64,000 bases of DNA from UBA7455 sp026713185 (GTDB lineage Bacteria > Pseudomonadota > Gammaproteobacteria > Pseudomonadales > Azotimanducaceae). The DNA lies in assembly GCA_963665785.1 (NCBI GenBank), contig OY762456.1:868001-932000 (forward strand), written 5' to 3'. Every line of letters begins with the position of its first letter. The first letter of the stretch is position 1. The position numbers and the translations under genes are program-made. Positions 42,653 through 51,604 of this stretch are shown piece by piece. The notes under the pieces are model-generated. The model was not told the DNA's origin and ran no database searches. It worked only from the letters and a program-made list of their open reading frames with translations.

Positions 42653-45600
42653 GTGGTAATTCTCCGGGCGCCGGTGTTACCGGATATCAGCCACATATAG
42701 CCATCTTCAAGCGTTGACTGCAGCAGTTTCGCGGCATCGCCGGGTTTGCCAGTTGCAATGATCCGGTGGACAATCGAACCGTCAGCCGCGGGTGTTTCGT
42801 GGGTACGGATTGACCCCTCGGGCAGATCAATCTTCTCGTCTGCCCTGGTCCTCATTTCCCACACACGTCCGGTTGCCGAATCAGCAAGAGCGTCGGCGCC
42901 GCCATCAAAGACGAGATGACCCTCCGATATGACCAGAACCCGGTCGCAGGCGATGGCGACATCCTCAACAACATGGGTTGAGATCAAGACGATCCGGTCC
43001 CGTGCCAGTCTGCTCAGCAGGGTCCGGAAGCGGATCCTTTCTCTGGGGTCCAGCCCTACAGTGGGTTCATCAACGATGATGACAGGCGGCAGTCGCAACA
43101 AGGTACGGGCAACGGCCACTCGCTGTCGCATACCACCGGACAGGGACTTTATTTTGTCATCAGTTTTATCCGAGAGGCCTGTTTCCTGCAGCAGTTCATT
43201 GACACGTTGAGTACGGATATTTGTGGGGATGTCATAGAGTGCCGCATACCATGTCAGATATTCCCTGGGGGACATGCCTTCCGGTAAACCGGCATCCTGA
43301 GGGAGATAACCCACCCAGTGGGCGAGGCGCCGCTGGATCTTATGCAGATGAACGCCGCCATAAATGATGGTTCCGCGAGTCGGGTCCAGAACTCCGGCAA
43401 GCTGCCGCAGCAGGGTTGTTTTACCGGCGCCGTTGGGGCCAAGTATGCCAATCATGCCCCGCTCGACACTGAAATTAACGCCGGCAAGTGCATGCACCGG
43501 ATTGATCGGCAGATCCATGCCGGCGAATTGTGCGGACCAACTGCGCCACAGGTTAACCAGAGATCCCAAACCTTCACTGCTGACACGGTTGCCGAGTTCG
43601 CCATTTGCCTGTAATCGCGCACTGCGGCGCATACCTTGCAAGATAGCCAGGAACAGCGCGGCCAGGAGGCACAAGACATACATACCGGGCAGGGCAGATC
43701 CATCCAGATGAGGTTTGATGGCGGAAAACCAGGAAAATACGGAAATTACAAGCCATGGAATCACTGCAATGAGCTTGTTTTCGAGCCTCCCGGATTCGAT
43801 CGCTCCAGTGGTATTGCTGGCATGTCCCAGTACTCGTCCCGCATTCAGAATAAACTTCGATAGTAACAGTCCTGCGAGAAGCCAGAAGAATAACTGCCAG
43901 AATGAGGTCTGTACCAGATACGCGATGGTACAAATGCCCGCGATACCCAGGGCAAGAGGTATGAGCCGGTCTTTTGAATCCGCTGTTAAAAATGCATTCC
44001 CGCCGCTTTCCAGTACTTTCCTGGTATAGGCAGAGGGGGCCATCAGTGCGGTTTTCAATGTGCCGGGTAAACCGTAGGTCTTATGCAGAAACCTGACTTC
44101 CAGTCTGGGTGGACCGTCAGTGCAGTCCGGTTCCGGAATTTCGCGGGGTCTGAAAACGAGTACCACCATGGCCAGCAGACCGGATGCCGTCAGCAGGGTC
44201 AATACCGACTGCCAGAGCAGGGTGTTGACGATATCCGTAAGAATCAGGAAAGCCATGACAGCACCCGTACCGCCCATCCAGGCGAGAACCAGCCAGGGAC
44301 CAACCCGGTTGAAAATCTGATCGACTCTTTTAAGAAGGATAAATCCTACCGGTATCATCAACAGTGTCAGCAGGCTGGAGGTAATGAGACCACCGATAAC
44401 GATGGTGGCAAATGGCGGCCATATTTCGTTTTCCCGGCCAGTGGTAATGGCGAGAGGCCAAAGTCCGGCGATAGTCGTTGCGGAAGTCATCAATATAGGT
44501 CTTGTTCGTTCACGCACGGCAGCGAAGGCGGCGGCGCCAAGACTCCAGCCCTGCCGGATGAGTTGCTGCATCCGGTCAACCAGCAGGATGGCCGGATTAA
44601 CACTGAGACCAGTCAGGACCAATGCACCCAGTGCCGCCATGATGCTGAATGATATGCCGGCAAAAGCGAGAGCCCATACTGCACCCAGGAGAGTAAGCGG
44701 CACGGCGATCAACACCAGAATAGGCAGGGTGAGAGATTCAAAAGTCATCGCGAGGACCAGAAACAGTAATCCTGCGGCGGGTACCCCCACCTTGCGCAGC
44801 CAGGTTGTCGTATCATCGGTTTCATTAGTACTGATGGTGGTTCCCTGGGGTCTTGGAATGCTTCTTATCGATTCAGCAATCTGATCTTCAATGAGGATGC
44901 GGGTGGGACCTGTTTCCGGTATATCTTCACGCAGACTGTACATCACGCTCATTTCACGCCGTCCGTTGTGGTGTGAGATCACTGCTGGCGGCGGCATCTG
45001 GCGCATGGTTGCCAAAGATGTCACCGGCAATACACCTGCCGGGGTCTGAATGCGTAATCGAGTCAGTTCGCTCATCCCCACATTTTCTTCCCGGGCGCCT
45101 TTGCGCTCGACTACCAGGGGCAATTCGCGACCGCTTTGCAGTACAAATCCAACGGGCAACCGCTCACCTTCCTGACCCGCAAGCCTTAGTGCCGGCAATA
45201 CCTGGTTAAAATTCAAACCCAGTGATTCAAAAGTCACTTGATCGGGTTCCACCCAGTATTCACTTAACCCCGACTGCGTGGTAGTCCAGGCCGCCACTAT
45301 CTGTGGCATGGAACCCAGTTGGGCTTCTATGTTGTCGGCAAGGTCAAGCAGTACCCGACTGTCAGGACCGGATAAAACGATTTCAGCAGGGGCGCCTCCA
45401 AAGACACCCTGAATGTCAACTGCGCTGTTCTTGCCTCTTGCATCGCGCCCTTCACCGGGACGCAGGATTTCCAGTCCTTTGATTCTGCCTGCTTCCTTGC
45501 GCAGGCTGTCGCGGACACTCTGCACCTTGAAAGTCTCGGGACGAAGTTGGCGGTCAATGAAGTTGATGGTAAGAGAACCTCCATCGGGTTCGATTAACGC

Positions 45601-47427
45601 TTCTATGGATTCGACTTCCGGAATCTTCAGAACAGTATTTTCCAGCCTGGCAATCGCGTCACTGGCAATTCTGATCGACCGGTCACTGGGGAAGCGTGCT
45701 GACAACTGTATTCGATCAGGTTCTGCTGCATCCTGAGACTGGTTGTTGGCCATGACCCAGGGCAGGGCAATGACCACTGTGATCAGAATTGCCGCCAGGG
45801 TTCCGGCGATCAGCGAGGGAGGATGTCGCAAGGCACTTGCAACAGTCCCGCTCAATATCATTTTTGCCTGGTCCGGTGGCTGGCTGTTACCTCGCTCCGA
45901 ACGGCGCCTTCTGGCTTCTGCCAGTCTTTGTTTCGCAGCGGGTGCGGCAAGGCGATGTGCCAGCAATGGTACCAGGCCAATGGCGACCAGCAGCGAAGCC
46001 GCGAGTGGCAGCAAAATGGAAATACTGACAACCTGGGCTAATTGCCGGGTCGATTCATCATCCAGATCAACAACTGCCAGCGGAAGAAATACCACCGCGG
46101 TGGTCGCGCTGGTGGCAAGGATCGCCCTTACCGTACGCCGTAATCCTCTGTACACGGCATTTTCAATTGTCAGACCAAGTTCAAGCCGTCTTTTAATGGC
46201 TTCGAATACCACAACGCTGTTATCAACCACGAGACCAATAACCAGCATCAAACCAAATAACGATACCAGGTTAAGTGTCTGTCCGGCTGCAAACAGCATA
46301 GACAGTGCAGCACAGAGACTGACTGGCGCCGCAATCCCGACGACGGCGACGGCCCGCCATTGTCTCAGAAAGAAATAAAGAACGATCAGGGCGATGGCAA
46401 AACCGGAAATTCCGAGTTTTGACAGATGTCTGATTTGATCATCCACTGCCTCAGCCGCATCAAAACCAATCACAAGGTCCATTCCCTGGGGTTTTAATTC
46501 CTCTCTGACTTCATCAACCCGGTCTCGCAGTGTGCGTCCGAGTCGAATCAGGTTGGTTCCCTGTTCTTTATAGATCACCATGCCGACAGCCGGCTGCCCA
46601 TTCACACGGAACAGACTTTCTTCCCGGCCCGTACCGATTGCAACGTCACTGACGTGTCCAAGCAATGCCGGTTTGTCCCTGGCAATGCGGGAATTGGCCA
46701 GGGCATGGATACTCACGGGACGGCCGTCGAGTATCACTGCCGTACGCCCGGTCTCATCCTCAAGTCCACCCACAAACTTCATGCGGCCAACCGTACGCCG
46801 CACCATATTGGTCACGTCCTCTGTGGTGAATCCAAGTGCTGCCGTGCGGTCCGGATCAACGGTTACCGTTACCTGTCGGCGAGCGCCACCGGTAGCCTGA
46901 GCCTGACTCACGCCGGATATGGAAGCGAATCGCGGGGCAACAATCTGATCTACCAGATCGTACAGTGCATCCTTGTCGTATTTGCTGCTGCCGAGAACGT
47001 TTAATGTCATGGCAAGGTCGGAGAAAGACCCGGTACCGGATGTCCTGAGATTCAGCCAGGCGCCACGTGGTTGATTACGCTGTATTTCAGTGATGATGCG
47101 TTGTAACTCAAACTCCCGGACCTTGATGTTGACACCTGATTCAAATTGCACATCAAACCGGCCGCTGGACCCGATAATCTCTCCCCAGGTTTCCGACACA
47201 CCGGATATGGTGGATACCTGGGCCTGAAGCGGTAACAGAATCTCCCGCTCCAGCACTTCCGGTTCGCTGCCTGGTCGATAGAACTGAATCGATACCTGGT
47301 TTCCCACCAGTTCCGGGAACAGCTCGACAGGCATTTTCTGCCAGGCCACCACACCCAGCAGCATGATGCCGGTGAACAACATCATAATGGCTACCGGACG
47401 GCGTACAGGCAGCAGAAAAAAATCCAT
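42649..47427 (-). CDS. RND permease fused to an ABC ATPase domain
   Basis: A 1592-residue hybrid. Residues 1-1030 are a full RND (HAE1-like) permease with twelve expected transmembrane helices, porter loops and a TM4 motif GLVVDNSVVVFEA (D402, N403). Residues 1031-1308 hold about six more hydrophobic helices and, at 1109-1119, LEVRFLHKTYG, which resembles the first strand of an ABC domain. Residues 1309-1592 are an ABC ATPase: Walker A GPNGAGKTT (1330-1338), signature LSGGM (1429), Walker B VIIVDEP (1449) and H-loop STH (about 1485). The start has GGAGG eight bases upstream. The frame is uninterrupted and both neighbours are coupled. It probably pairs with the other RND protein and with the ABC-2 permease that follows. 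Confidence 0.92.
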   Translation of the reverse strand: MDFFLLPVRRPVAIMMLFTGIMLLGVVAWQKMPVELFPELVGNQVSIQFYRPGSEPEVLEREILLPLQAQVSTISGVSETWGEIIGSSGRFDVQFESGVNIKVREFELQRIITEIQRNQPRGAWLNLRTSGTGSFSDLAMTLNVLGSSKYDKDALYDLVDQIVAPRFASISGVSQAQATGGARRQVTVTVDPDRTAALGFTTEDVTNMVRRTVGRMKFVGGLEDETGRTAVILDGRPVSIHALANSRIARDKPALLGHVSDVAIGTGREESLFRVNGQPAVGMVIYKEQGTNLIRLGRTLRDRVDEVREELKPQGMDLVIGFDAAEAVDDQIRHLSKLGISGFAIALIVLYFFLRQWRAVAVVGIAAPVSLCAALSMLFAAGQTLNLVSLFGLMLVIGLVVDNSVVVFEAIKRRLELGLTIENAVYRGLRRTVRAILATSATTAVVFLPLAVVDLDDESTRQLAQVVSISILLPLAASLLVAIGLVPLLAHRLAAPAAKQRLAEARRRRSERGNSQPPDQAKMILSGTVASALRHPPSLIAGTLAAILITVVIALPWVMANNQSQDAAEPDRIQLSARFPSDRSIRIASDAIARLENTVLKIPEVESIEALIEPDGGSLTINFIDRQLRPETFKVQSVRDSLRKEAGRIKGLEILRPGEGRDARGKNSAVDIQGVFGGAPAEIVLSGPDSRVLLDLADNIEAQLGSMPQIVAAWTTTQSGLSEYWVEPDQVTFESLGLNFNQVLPALRLAGQEGERLPVGFVLQSGRELPLVVERKGAREENVGMSELTRLRIQTPAGVLPVTSLATMRQMPPPAVISHHNGRREMSVMYSLREDIPETGPTRILIEDQIAESIRSIPRPQGTTISTNETDDTTTWLRKVGVPAAGLLFLVLAMTFESLTLPILVLIAVPLTLLGAVWALAFAGISFSIMAALGALVLTGLSVNPAILLVDRMQQLIRQGWSLGAAAFAAVRERTRPILMTSATTIAGLWPLAITTGRENEIWPPFATIVIGGLITSSLLTLLMIPVGFILLKRVDQIFNRVGPWLVLAWMGGTGAVMAFLILTDIVNTLLWQSVLTLLTASGLLAMVVLVFRPREIPEPDCTDGPPRLEVRFLHKTYGLPGTLKTALMAPSAYTRKVLESGGNAFLTADSKDRLIPLALGIAGICTIAYLVQTSFWQLFFWLLAGLLLSKFILNAGRVLGHASNTTGAIESGRLENKLIAVIPWLVISVFSWFSAIKPHLDGSALPGMYVLCLLAALFLAILQGMRRSARLQANGELGNRVSSEGLGSLVNLWRSWSAQFAGMDLPINPVHALAGVNFSVERGMIGILGPNGAGKTTLLRQLAGVLDPTRGTIIYGGVHLHKIQRRLAHWVGYLPQDAGLPEGMSPREYLTWYAALYDIPTNIRTQRVNELLQETGLSDKTDDKIKSLSGGMRQRVAVARTLLRLPPVIIVDEPTVGLDPRERIRFRTLLSRLARDRIVLISTHVVEDVAIACDRVLVISEGHLVFDGGADALADSATGRVWEMRTRADEKIDLPEGSIRTHETPAADGSIVHRIIATGKPGDAAKLLQSTLEDGYMWLISGNTGARRITT

Positions 47428-47432
47428 GACTA

Positions 47433-50400
47433 CTACCTCCGACTGTGTGGCCGAAGCCGGTCAAGCAAGTGGTAAAGGCAGGGTAGCACCAGCAGCGAGC
47501 CGATGGTGGAGGCAATGATACCGCTGATAATGGTGATAGCCATAGGCGTCCTCAATGCGGCGCCTTCACCAGTGCCGAAAAGCAGGGGCGCCAGTACCAG
47601 AACAGTGGTGATGGTTGTCATGAGTACTGGCCGCAAGCGGATTCCGGCAGCTGTGACCAGTGCGTCAACCTGTTTCTCACCCTGTGCCATCAATTGCCGC
47701 GCTGTCGTCAACAGCAGTACGGCATCATTGACGGCGATACCGGCCAGTACGATCAGACCCATCATCGCCATGACACCGACAGGTTCTCCAATGGGTCCAA
47801 GCGCAAGAGCGACGCCGATCATTGCCATTGGTATGGCCGACAGAACTGTGACAGGGTGAATAAATGACTCAAATGATCCTGCCAGAACCATCAGGACCAG
47901 TATCAGTGCCAGAATTCCAGCCAGTTTCAACTCATCAAAGGTTTTGATACGCTCGGCTTCTTCCCCGCGTAGTTGCGCATACAGGCCCGGCAACAGTGGT
48001 TCCGAGTTTAATACTTCCATGACGGCAGCGATGGCTTCAGGATAATCGGTGGCTTCGGAAATCTCTGCGGTCACCAGTGCAGTGCGCCTCTGATCCCGAC
48101 GGAAAATTTCCCGGGCCCCTTCAGCCTCTTGAAATTCGGCAATCTCTCCCACTGTCACTTTCTGCCCCTGGCCAGAGTGAAATACAATGTTTTGCAGATC
48201 TTCCCGGGATGGTGTCGGAATACGAAGGCTGATGGGTCGATCTTCATCGCCCATGGACAGTTGAGTGACATCCCGTCCATCCAGGTTGGTTTCCAATACT
48301 CTCGACAAAGTACCCAGGTCAATTCCCAGACCATCCGCCATGACCCGGTTCAGGACGATTCGGAGTTCCGGAGGACCTCCTTCAAAGGAAGAACGTACAT
48401 TCCACAGTTCAGGCAGTGCCGCCAGCCGGTCCCTGACTATCCCGGTACCTCTTTGAATATCCGGTAGCGCCTGTCCCGATATTTCAACGACTACCGGGGG
48501 TCCGCTGGCGCCAAGCGCACTGGACAATGCACTGGAGCCCACTTCCCAGTTGAATTCCGTCGATTCCAGGACAGCAAGGGGCGAGGTCAGCTGGGCGGCA
48601 ATCTGTCTGCCGGTCGGACCGTTGTCACCTACCCTGACAGTTAGCCTTGCAGTATTTTCTTCCGTGAGTTCTGTGCGAATCAGGCGGCTGTCTTCCGGCA
48701 ATCTGCCAATTTCGGATAACACGGCTTCCAGATTATCATCGCTCGCCTGTACCAGAAGGGATTCGATACTCTCCACAACCTTTGCGGTTGATTCCACCCG
48801 TTGTCCAGCGGGACCTACCACCCGTAAAGAAAATTGACGCGGGTCTGCCGATGGCAGCAGTTCAGTGCCCAGTCGAACCAGCACCGAAATACTCATACCG
48901 GCAAGGAGAACGGCAATGAGTACGGTTGTTCCGGGTCTGGACAGTAATCTGCGTGTTACCGATTCCACCCGTCGGCGGTATGCCGGTATCGTTCCAGCGC
49001 CAAGAGTCTGCCGGGTGGAAGGCATAAACCAGCGTGCCAGTGCAGGGATGAGTAACATGGCTACCGTCAATGAAGCGAGCAGGGAAGCAACAACGGTAAA
49101 AGCAATGCCTTCGATCAGGCGTGCCGCCATCCCTTCCACAAACAACACCGGCAGGAAGACCACACATGTGGTCAGGGTAGCGGCAGTGATGGCGCCGGCG
49201 ACTTGACCGGCGCCACTGGCGGCGGCAGTTTCCGGCGCTTCACCTTCAGCCAGTCTCCGGTAGATGCTTTCTACAACAACAATGGCGTTGTCCACCAGCA
49301 TCCCGGCGCCAAGTGCCAGGCCCGCCAGGGTAACGATATTCAGACCCTGGGAACCAAGACCCATGAGAAACAGTGCGGCAAGTAGCGAGACCGGGATTGC
49401 TGCAGAAACAACCAGTGTTGCGCCGACGGAACGAAGGAACAGAGCAAGGACTACTACGGCAAGCAATATGCCGACCCCGGCGGCCAATTGCAGATCCGCC
49501 AGTGCATCGACCACCAGTGCCGCCCCATCGTTGACTTCCACCAGTTCCACATTGGGGAGATCTTCCGCCAGAGAGACTAAAGCCGTTTGGACAATGCCGG
49601 ACACTGCAACGGTATTGGCGGCGGCTTCCTTGTAGATGGCAAGACCAACACCCTCGGCGCCGTTCACCCTGACCAGATGGTCTATCTCCCGGTCCACCAT
49701 GGATACATTGCCAACGTCAGACACCCGGATAGCCTGACGACTGCCGTCATCAGACATAACGTAGCGGACGACAACGTTGGCGACATCTTCCGGACTTCGG
49801 AAACGGGCCATGCCGCGAACCAGATAGACTTCTTCATCCTGCTCCAGCGTGCCTGCTGTAATATCGACATTTTCTTCATTCAGGCGCTGCTCCACCTGAG
49901 TCAGAGTGACTTTGAAGGCTTCCATCTTGTACCGGTCCAGCGCAACCCGGACTTCCTTTTCACGGCCACCCGTAACCCGGACTTCCGCCACACCGTCAAG
50001 TTGTTCCAGATTGGGTGCTACCTGTCGTCGCGCGAGTTGACGCAGTTCAGATAGATCAGGTCTGCCGTCCGGTGCGATGAGACCAAAGGTCAGAACCGGC
50101 GCCTGCCGGGGGTCGAAACGACGTACCAGTATTTCATCAACAGCCGGGTCTGCGCCGATGGGGCCAACGGCTTTCTGAACTTCCACCAGGGCAATCTCCA
50201 GATCGGCATCCCAGTCGAATACAACGGTAGCGATCAGCTTGCCGGACCGTGCCACCTGGGATATCTCGCGTATGCCCTGGACGGTAAACAGACGTTGTTC
50301 AAGCTGTTCACCGTATAAACGCTCCATTTCTGTCGGCGGACGGTCACCCGCCCGGATTGAAACGGCAATCGTCGGACTTTTCAGGTCAGGCAGAAGGTCA

Positions 50401-50513
50401 ACGGGTAATTGCTGCCAGGACAGCCAGCCAACCATTGCAACAGCCACCGCCAGAACACTGATGGCGACCGGACGTTGCGCCGCCAGGGCCGCTATGGATT
50501 GTGCGAAGTTCAA
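47433..50513 (-). CDS. RND efflux permease subunit
   Basis: Proton-driven inner-membrane pump of the RND superfamily, 1026 residues, with twelve expected helices and two large periplasmic loops. The TM4 motif is GMLVDNAIVVVESI (D408, N409) and the TM10 region reads GIAVNDAVLLL, without the lysine of AcrB, as in many related RND groups. The start is TTG at 50513, overlapping the adaptor stop (TTGA), so translation is coupled. With the RND half of the next gene it may form a mixed trimer, as MdtB and MdtC do (inference). No outer-membrane TolC-type gene lies nearby. Confidence 0.94.
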   Translation of the reverse strand: MNFAQSIAALAAQRPVAISVLAVAVAMVGWLSWQQLPVDLLPDLKSPTIAVSIRAGDRPPTEMERLYGEQLEQRLFTVQGIREISQVARSGKLIATVVFDWDADLEIALVEVQKAVGPIGADPAVDEILVRRFDPRQAPVLTFGLIAPDGRPDLSELRQLARRQVAPNLEQLDGVAEVRVTGGREKEVRVALDRYKMEAFKVTLTQVEQRLNEENVDITAGTLEQDEEVYLVRGMARFRSPEDVANVVVRYVMSDDGSRQAIRVSDVGNVSMVDREIDHLVRVNGAEGVGLAIYKEAAANTVAVSGIVQTALVSLAEDLPNVELVEVNDGAALVVDALADLQLAAGVGILLAVVVLALFLRSVGATLVVSAAIPVSLLAALFLMGLGSQGLNIVTLAGLALGAGMLVDNAIVVVESIYRRLAEGEAPETAAASGAGQVAGAITAATLTTCVVFLPVLFVEGMAARLIEGIAFTVVASLLASLTVAMLLIPALARWFMPSTRQTLGAGTIPAYRRRVESVTRRLLSRPGTTVLIAVLLAGMSISVLVRLGTELLPSADPRQFSLRVVGPAGQRVESTAKVVESIESLLVQASDDNLEAVLSEIGRLPEDSRLIRTELTEENTARLTVRVGDNGPTGRQIAAQLTSPLAVLESTEFNWEVGSSALSSALGASGPPVVVEISGQALPDIQRGTGIVRDRLAALPELWNVRSSFEGGPPELRIVLNRVMADGLGIDLGTLSRVLETNLDGRDVTQLSMGDEDRPISLRIPTPSREDLQNIVFHSGQGQKVTVGEIAEFQEAEGAREIFRRDQRRTALVTAEISEATDYPEAIAAVMEVLNSEPLLPGLYAQLRGEEAERIKTFDELKLAGILALILVLMVLAGSFESFIHPVTVLSAIPMAMIGVALALGPIGEPVGVMAMMGLIVLAGIAVNDAVLLLTTARQLMAQGEKQVDALVTAAGIRLRPVLMTTITTVLVLAPLLFGTGEGAALRTPMAITIISGIIASTIGSLLVLPCLYHLLDRLRPHSRR

Positions 50514-51604
50514 GGGGTAACGACTCTCACCTGAGTGCCGTCAGTCAATGTTTCCAGCCCGCGAACCGCAACTCGTTCACCGGATTTCAAACCCTCGGTA
50601 ACTTCAAGCCGGGTGTCATCAGCAAGCCCCAGGACGACCCGACGCACTACCACACGCTGGCCATCGACAACAAACACCACATTGCGACCCGCGCGCAAAG
50701 TGATGGCATCTCTCGGAACTACAATAACGTCTTCCCTGCGTTCAGCAATGATCGATGCCTGGATAAACATACCGGGACGCAGCAGTCCTTCCTGATTATC
50801 AACTTCTACTTCGACCCGAAAAGTCCGTGATTGTGGGTCCAGCGTGGGTGCAAGACGAAGGACTGTGCCAGCCATGGAAATATCTTTGAAGGCGTAGTGA
50901 TTGATACGAACTGACTGCCCCGGCTCTACTCGAGACAGGTCCGGTCCAACCAGATCAATATCTGCGATGAGTCTGTCCAGGGGAGCCACCCGGGCAATGC
51001 GGAGCCCCAGCACAACTTTCTGACCATCGGCTATCGTCTGACCACCGGCATCTCTGACCAGTTCCAGTATGACGCCGTCAATGGGTGTCGTAATACGGGA
51101 TTTTTCCAGAGTACGCTGGCTGGTATCGAAATTGTGCAATGCGTCTTCGTAGCGGGTTCTTGCCTGCCAGACATCTTCTTCGGCAATCAGTTTCCGGTCA
51201 AACAACTGTTGACGTCGATTCAGTTCCTTCTCTGCTGATTCCAGATGTCGACGGGTGGCTTCCAGTCCTGCGGCGAGGCGCGCATCTTCGCCGGTAATTT
51301 CGGCGATGAGTTGACCTGCCTTTACGGCTGACCCCTCTACCAGTGGGTTGCCGGATTCATCCCTGGCAAGCTTGAGAAAGCCGGGTGTTTCCACATCCAG
51401 ATTGACGCTTTCTCTTGTCCTGAGCGCACCGGTAGTCACGATCAGGTCTTCCATGTCATCAGTAGAGACTTCGATGACTTCGATGGGGATACGGAATTCC
51501 ACCGGCGGCGTTTTGCCTGACTCTCCGCAAGCTGCCAGTAGCAACAGCAGGCAGGCAATCACTGTGGTTTGTCCTGCTGATATCATCTTTACCATCCTAA
51601 TCAT
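50510..51604 (-). CDS. RND periplasmic adaptor lipoprotein (membrane fusion protein)
   Basis: Periplasmic adaptor of the HlyD/AcrA type that joins the RND pump to an outer-membrane channel. It has a lipoprotein signal with lipobox LLAACGES, a barrel-sandwich hybrid split by a coiled-coil hairpin (LEATRRHLESAEKELNRRQQ), then beta-barrel and membrane-proximal domains (QSRTFRVEVEVDNQEGLLRPGMFIQASI). I give the ATG at 51604; ATGs at 51595 and 51586 are equally possible. The start overlaps the permease stop codon upstream (GATGATTAG). Confidence 0.92.
   Translation of the reverse strand: MIRMVKMISAGQTTVIACLLLLLAACGESGKTPPVEFRIPIEVIEVSTDDMEDLIVTTGALRTRESVNLDVETPGFLKLARDESGNPLVEGSAVKAGQLIAEITGEDARLAAGLEATRRHLESAEKELNRRQQLFDRKLIAEEDVWQARTRYEDALHNFDTSQRTLEKSRITTPIDGVILELVRDAGGQTIADGQKVVLGLRIARVAPLDRLIADIDLVGPDLSRVEPGQSVRINHYAFKDISMAGTVLRLAPTLDPQSRTFRVEVEVDNQEGLLRPGMFIQASIIAERREDVIVVPRDAITLRAGRNVVFVVDGQRVVVRRVVLGLADDTRLEVTEGLKSGERVAVRGLETLTDGTQVRVVTP

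Noticed and set aside
42649..47427. RND-ABC fusion as a product of sequencing error
   Set aside because: The frame is uninterrupted, the junction contains further plausible transmembrane segments instead of random sequence, and genes on both sides keep coupled spacing. A base error that removes a stop cannot be excluded without other data.
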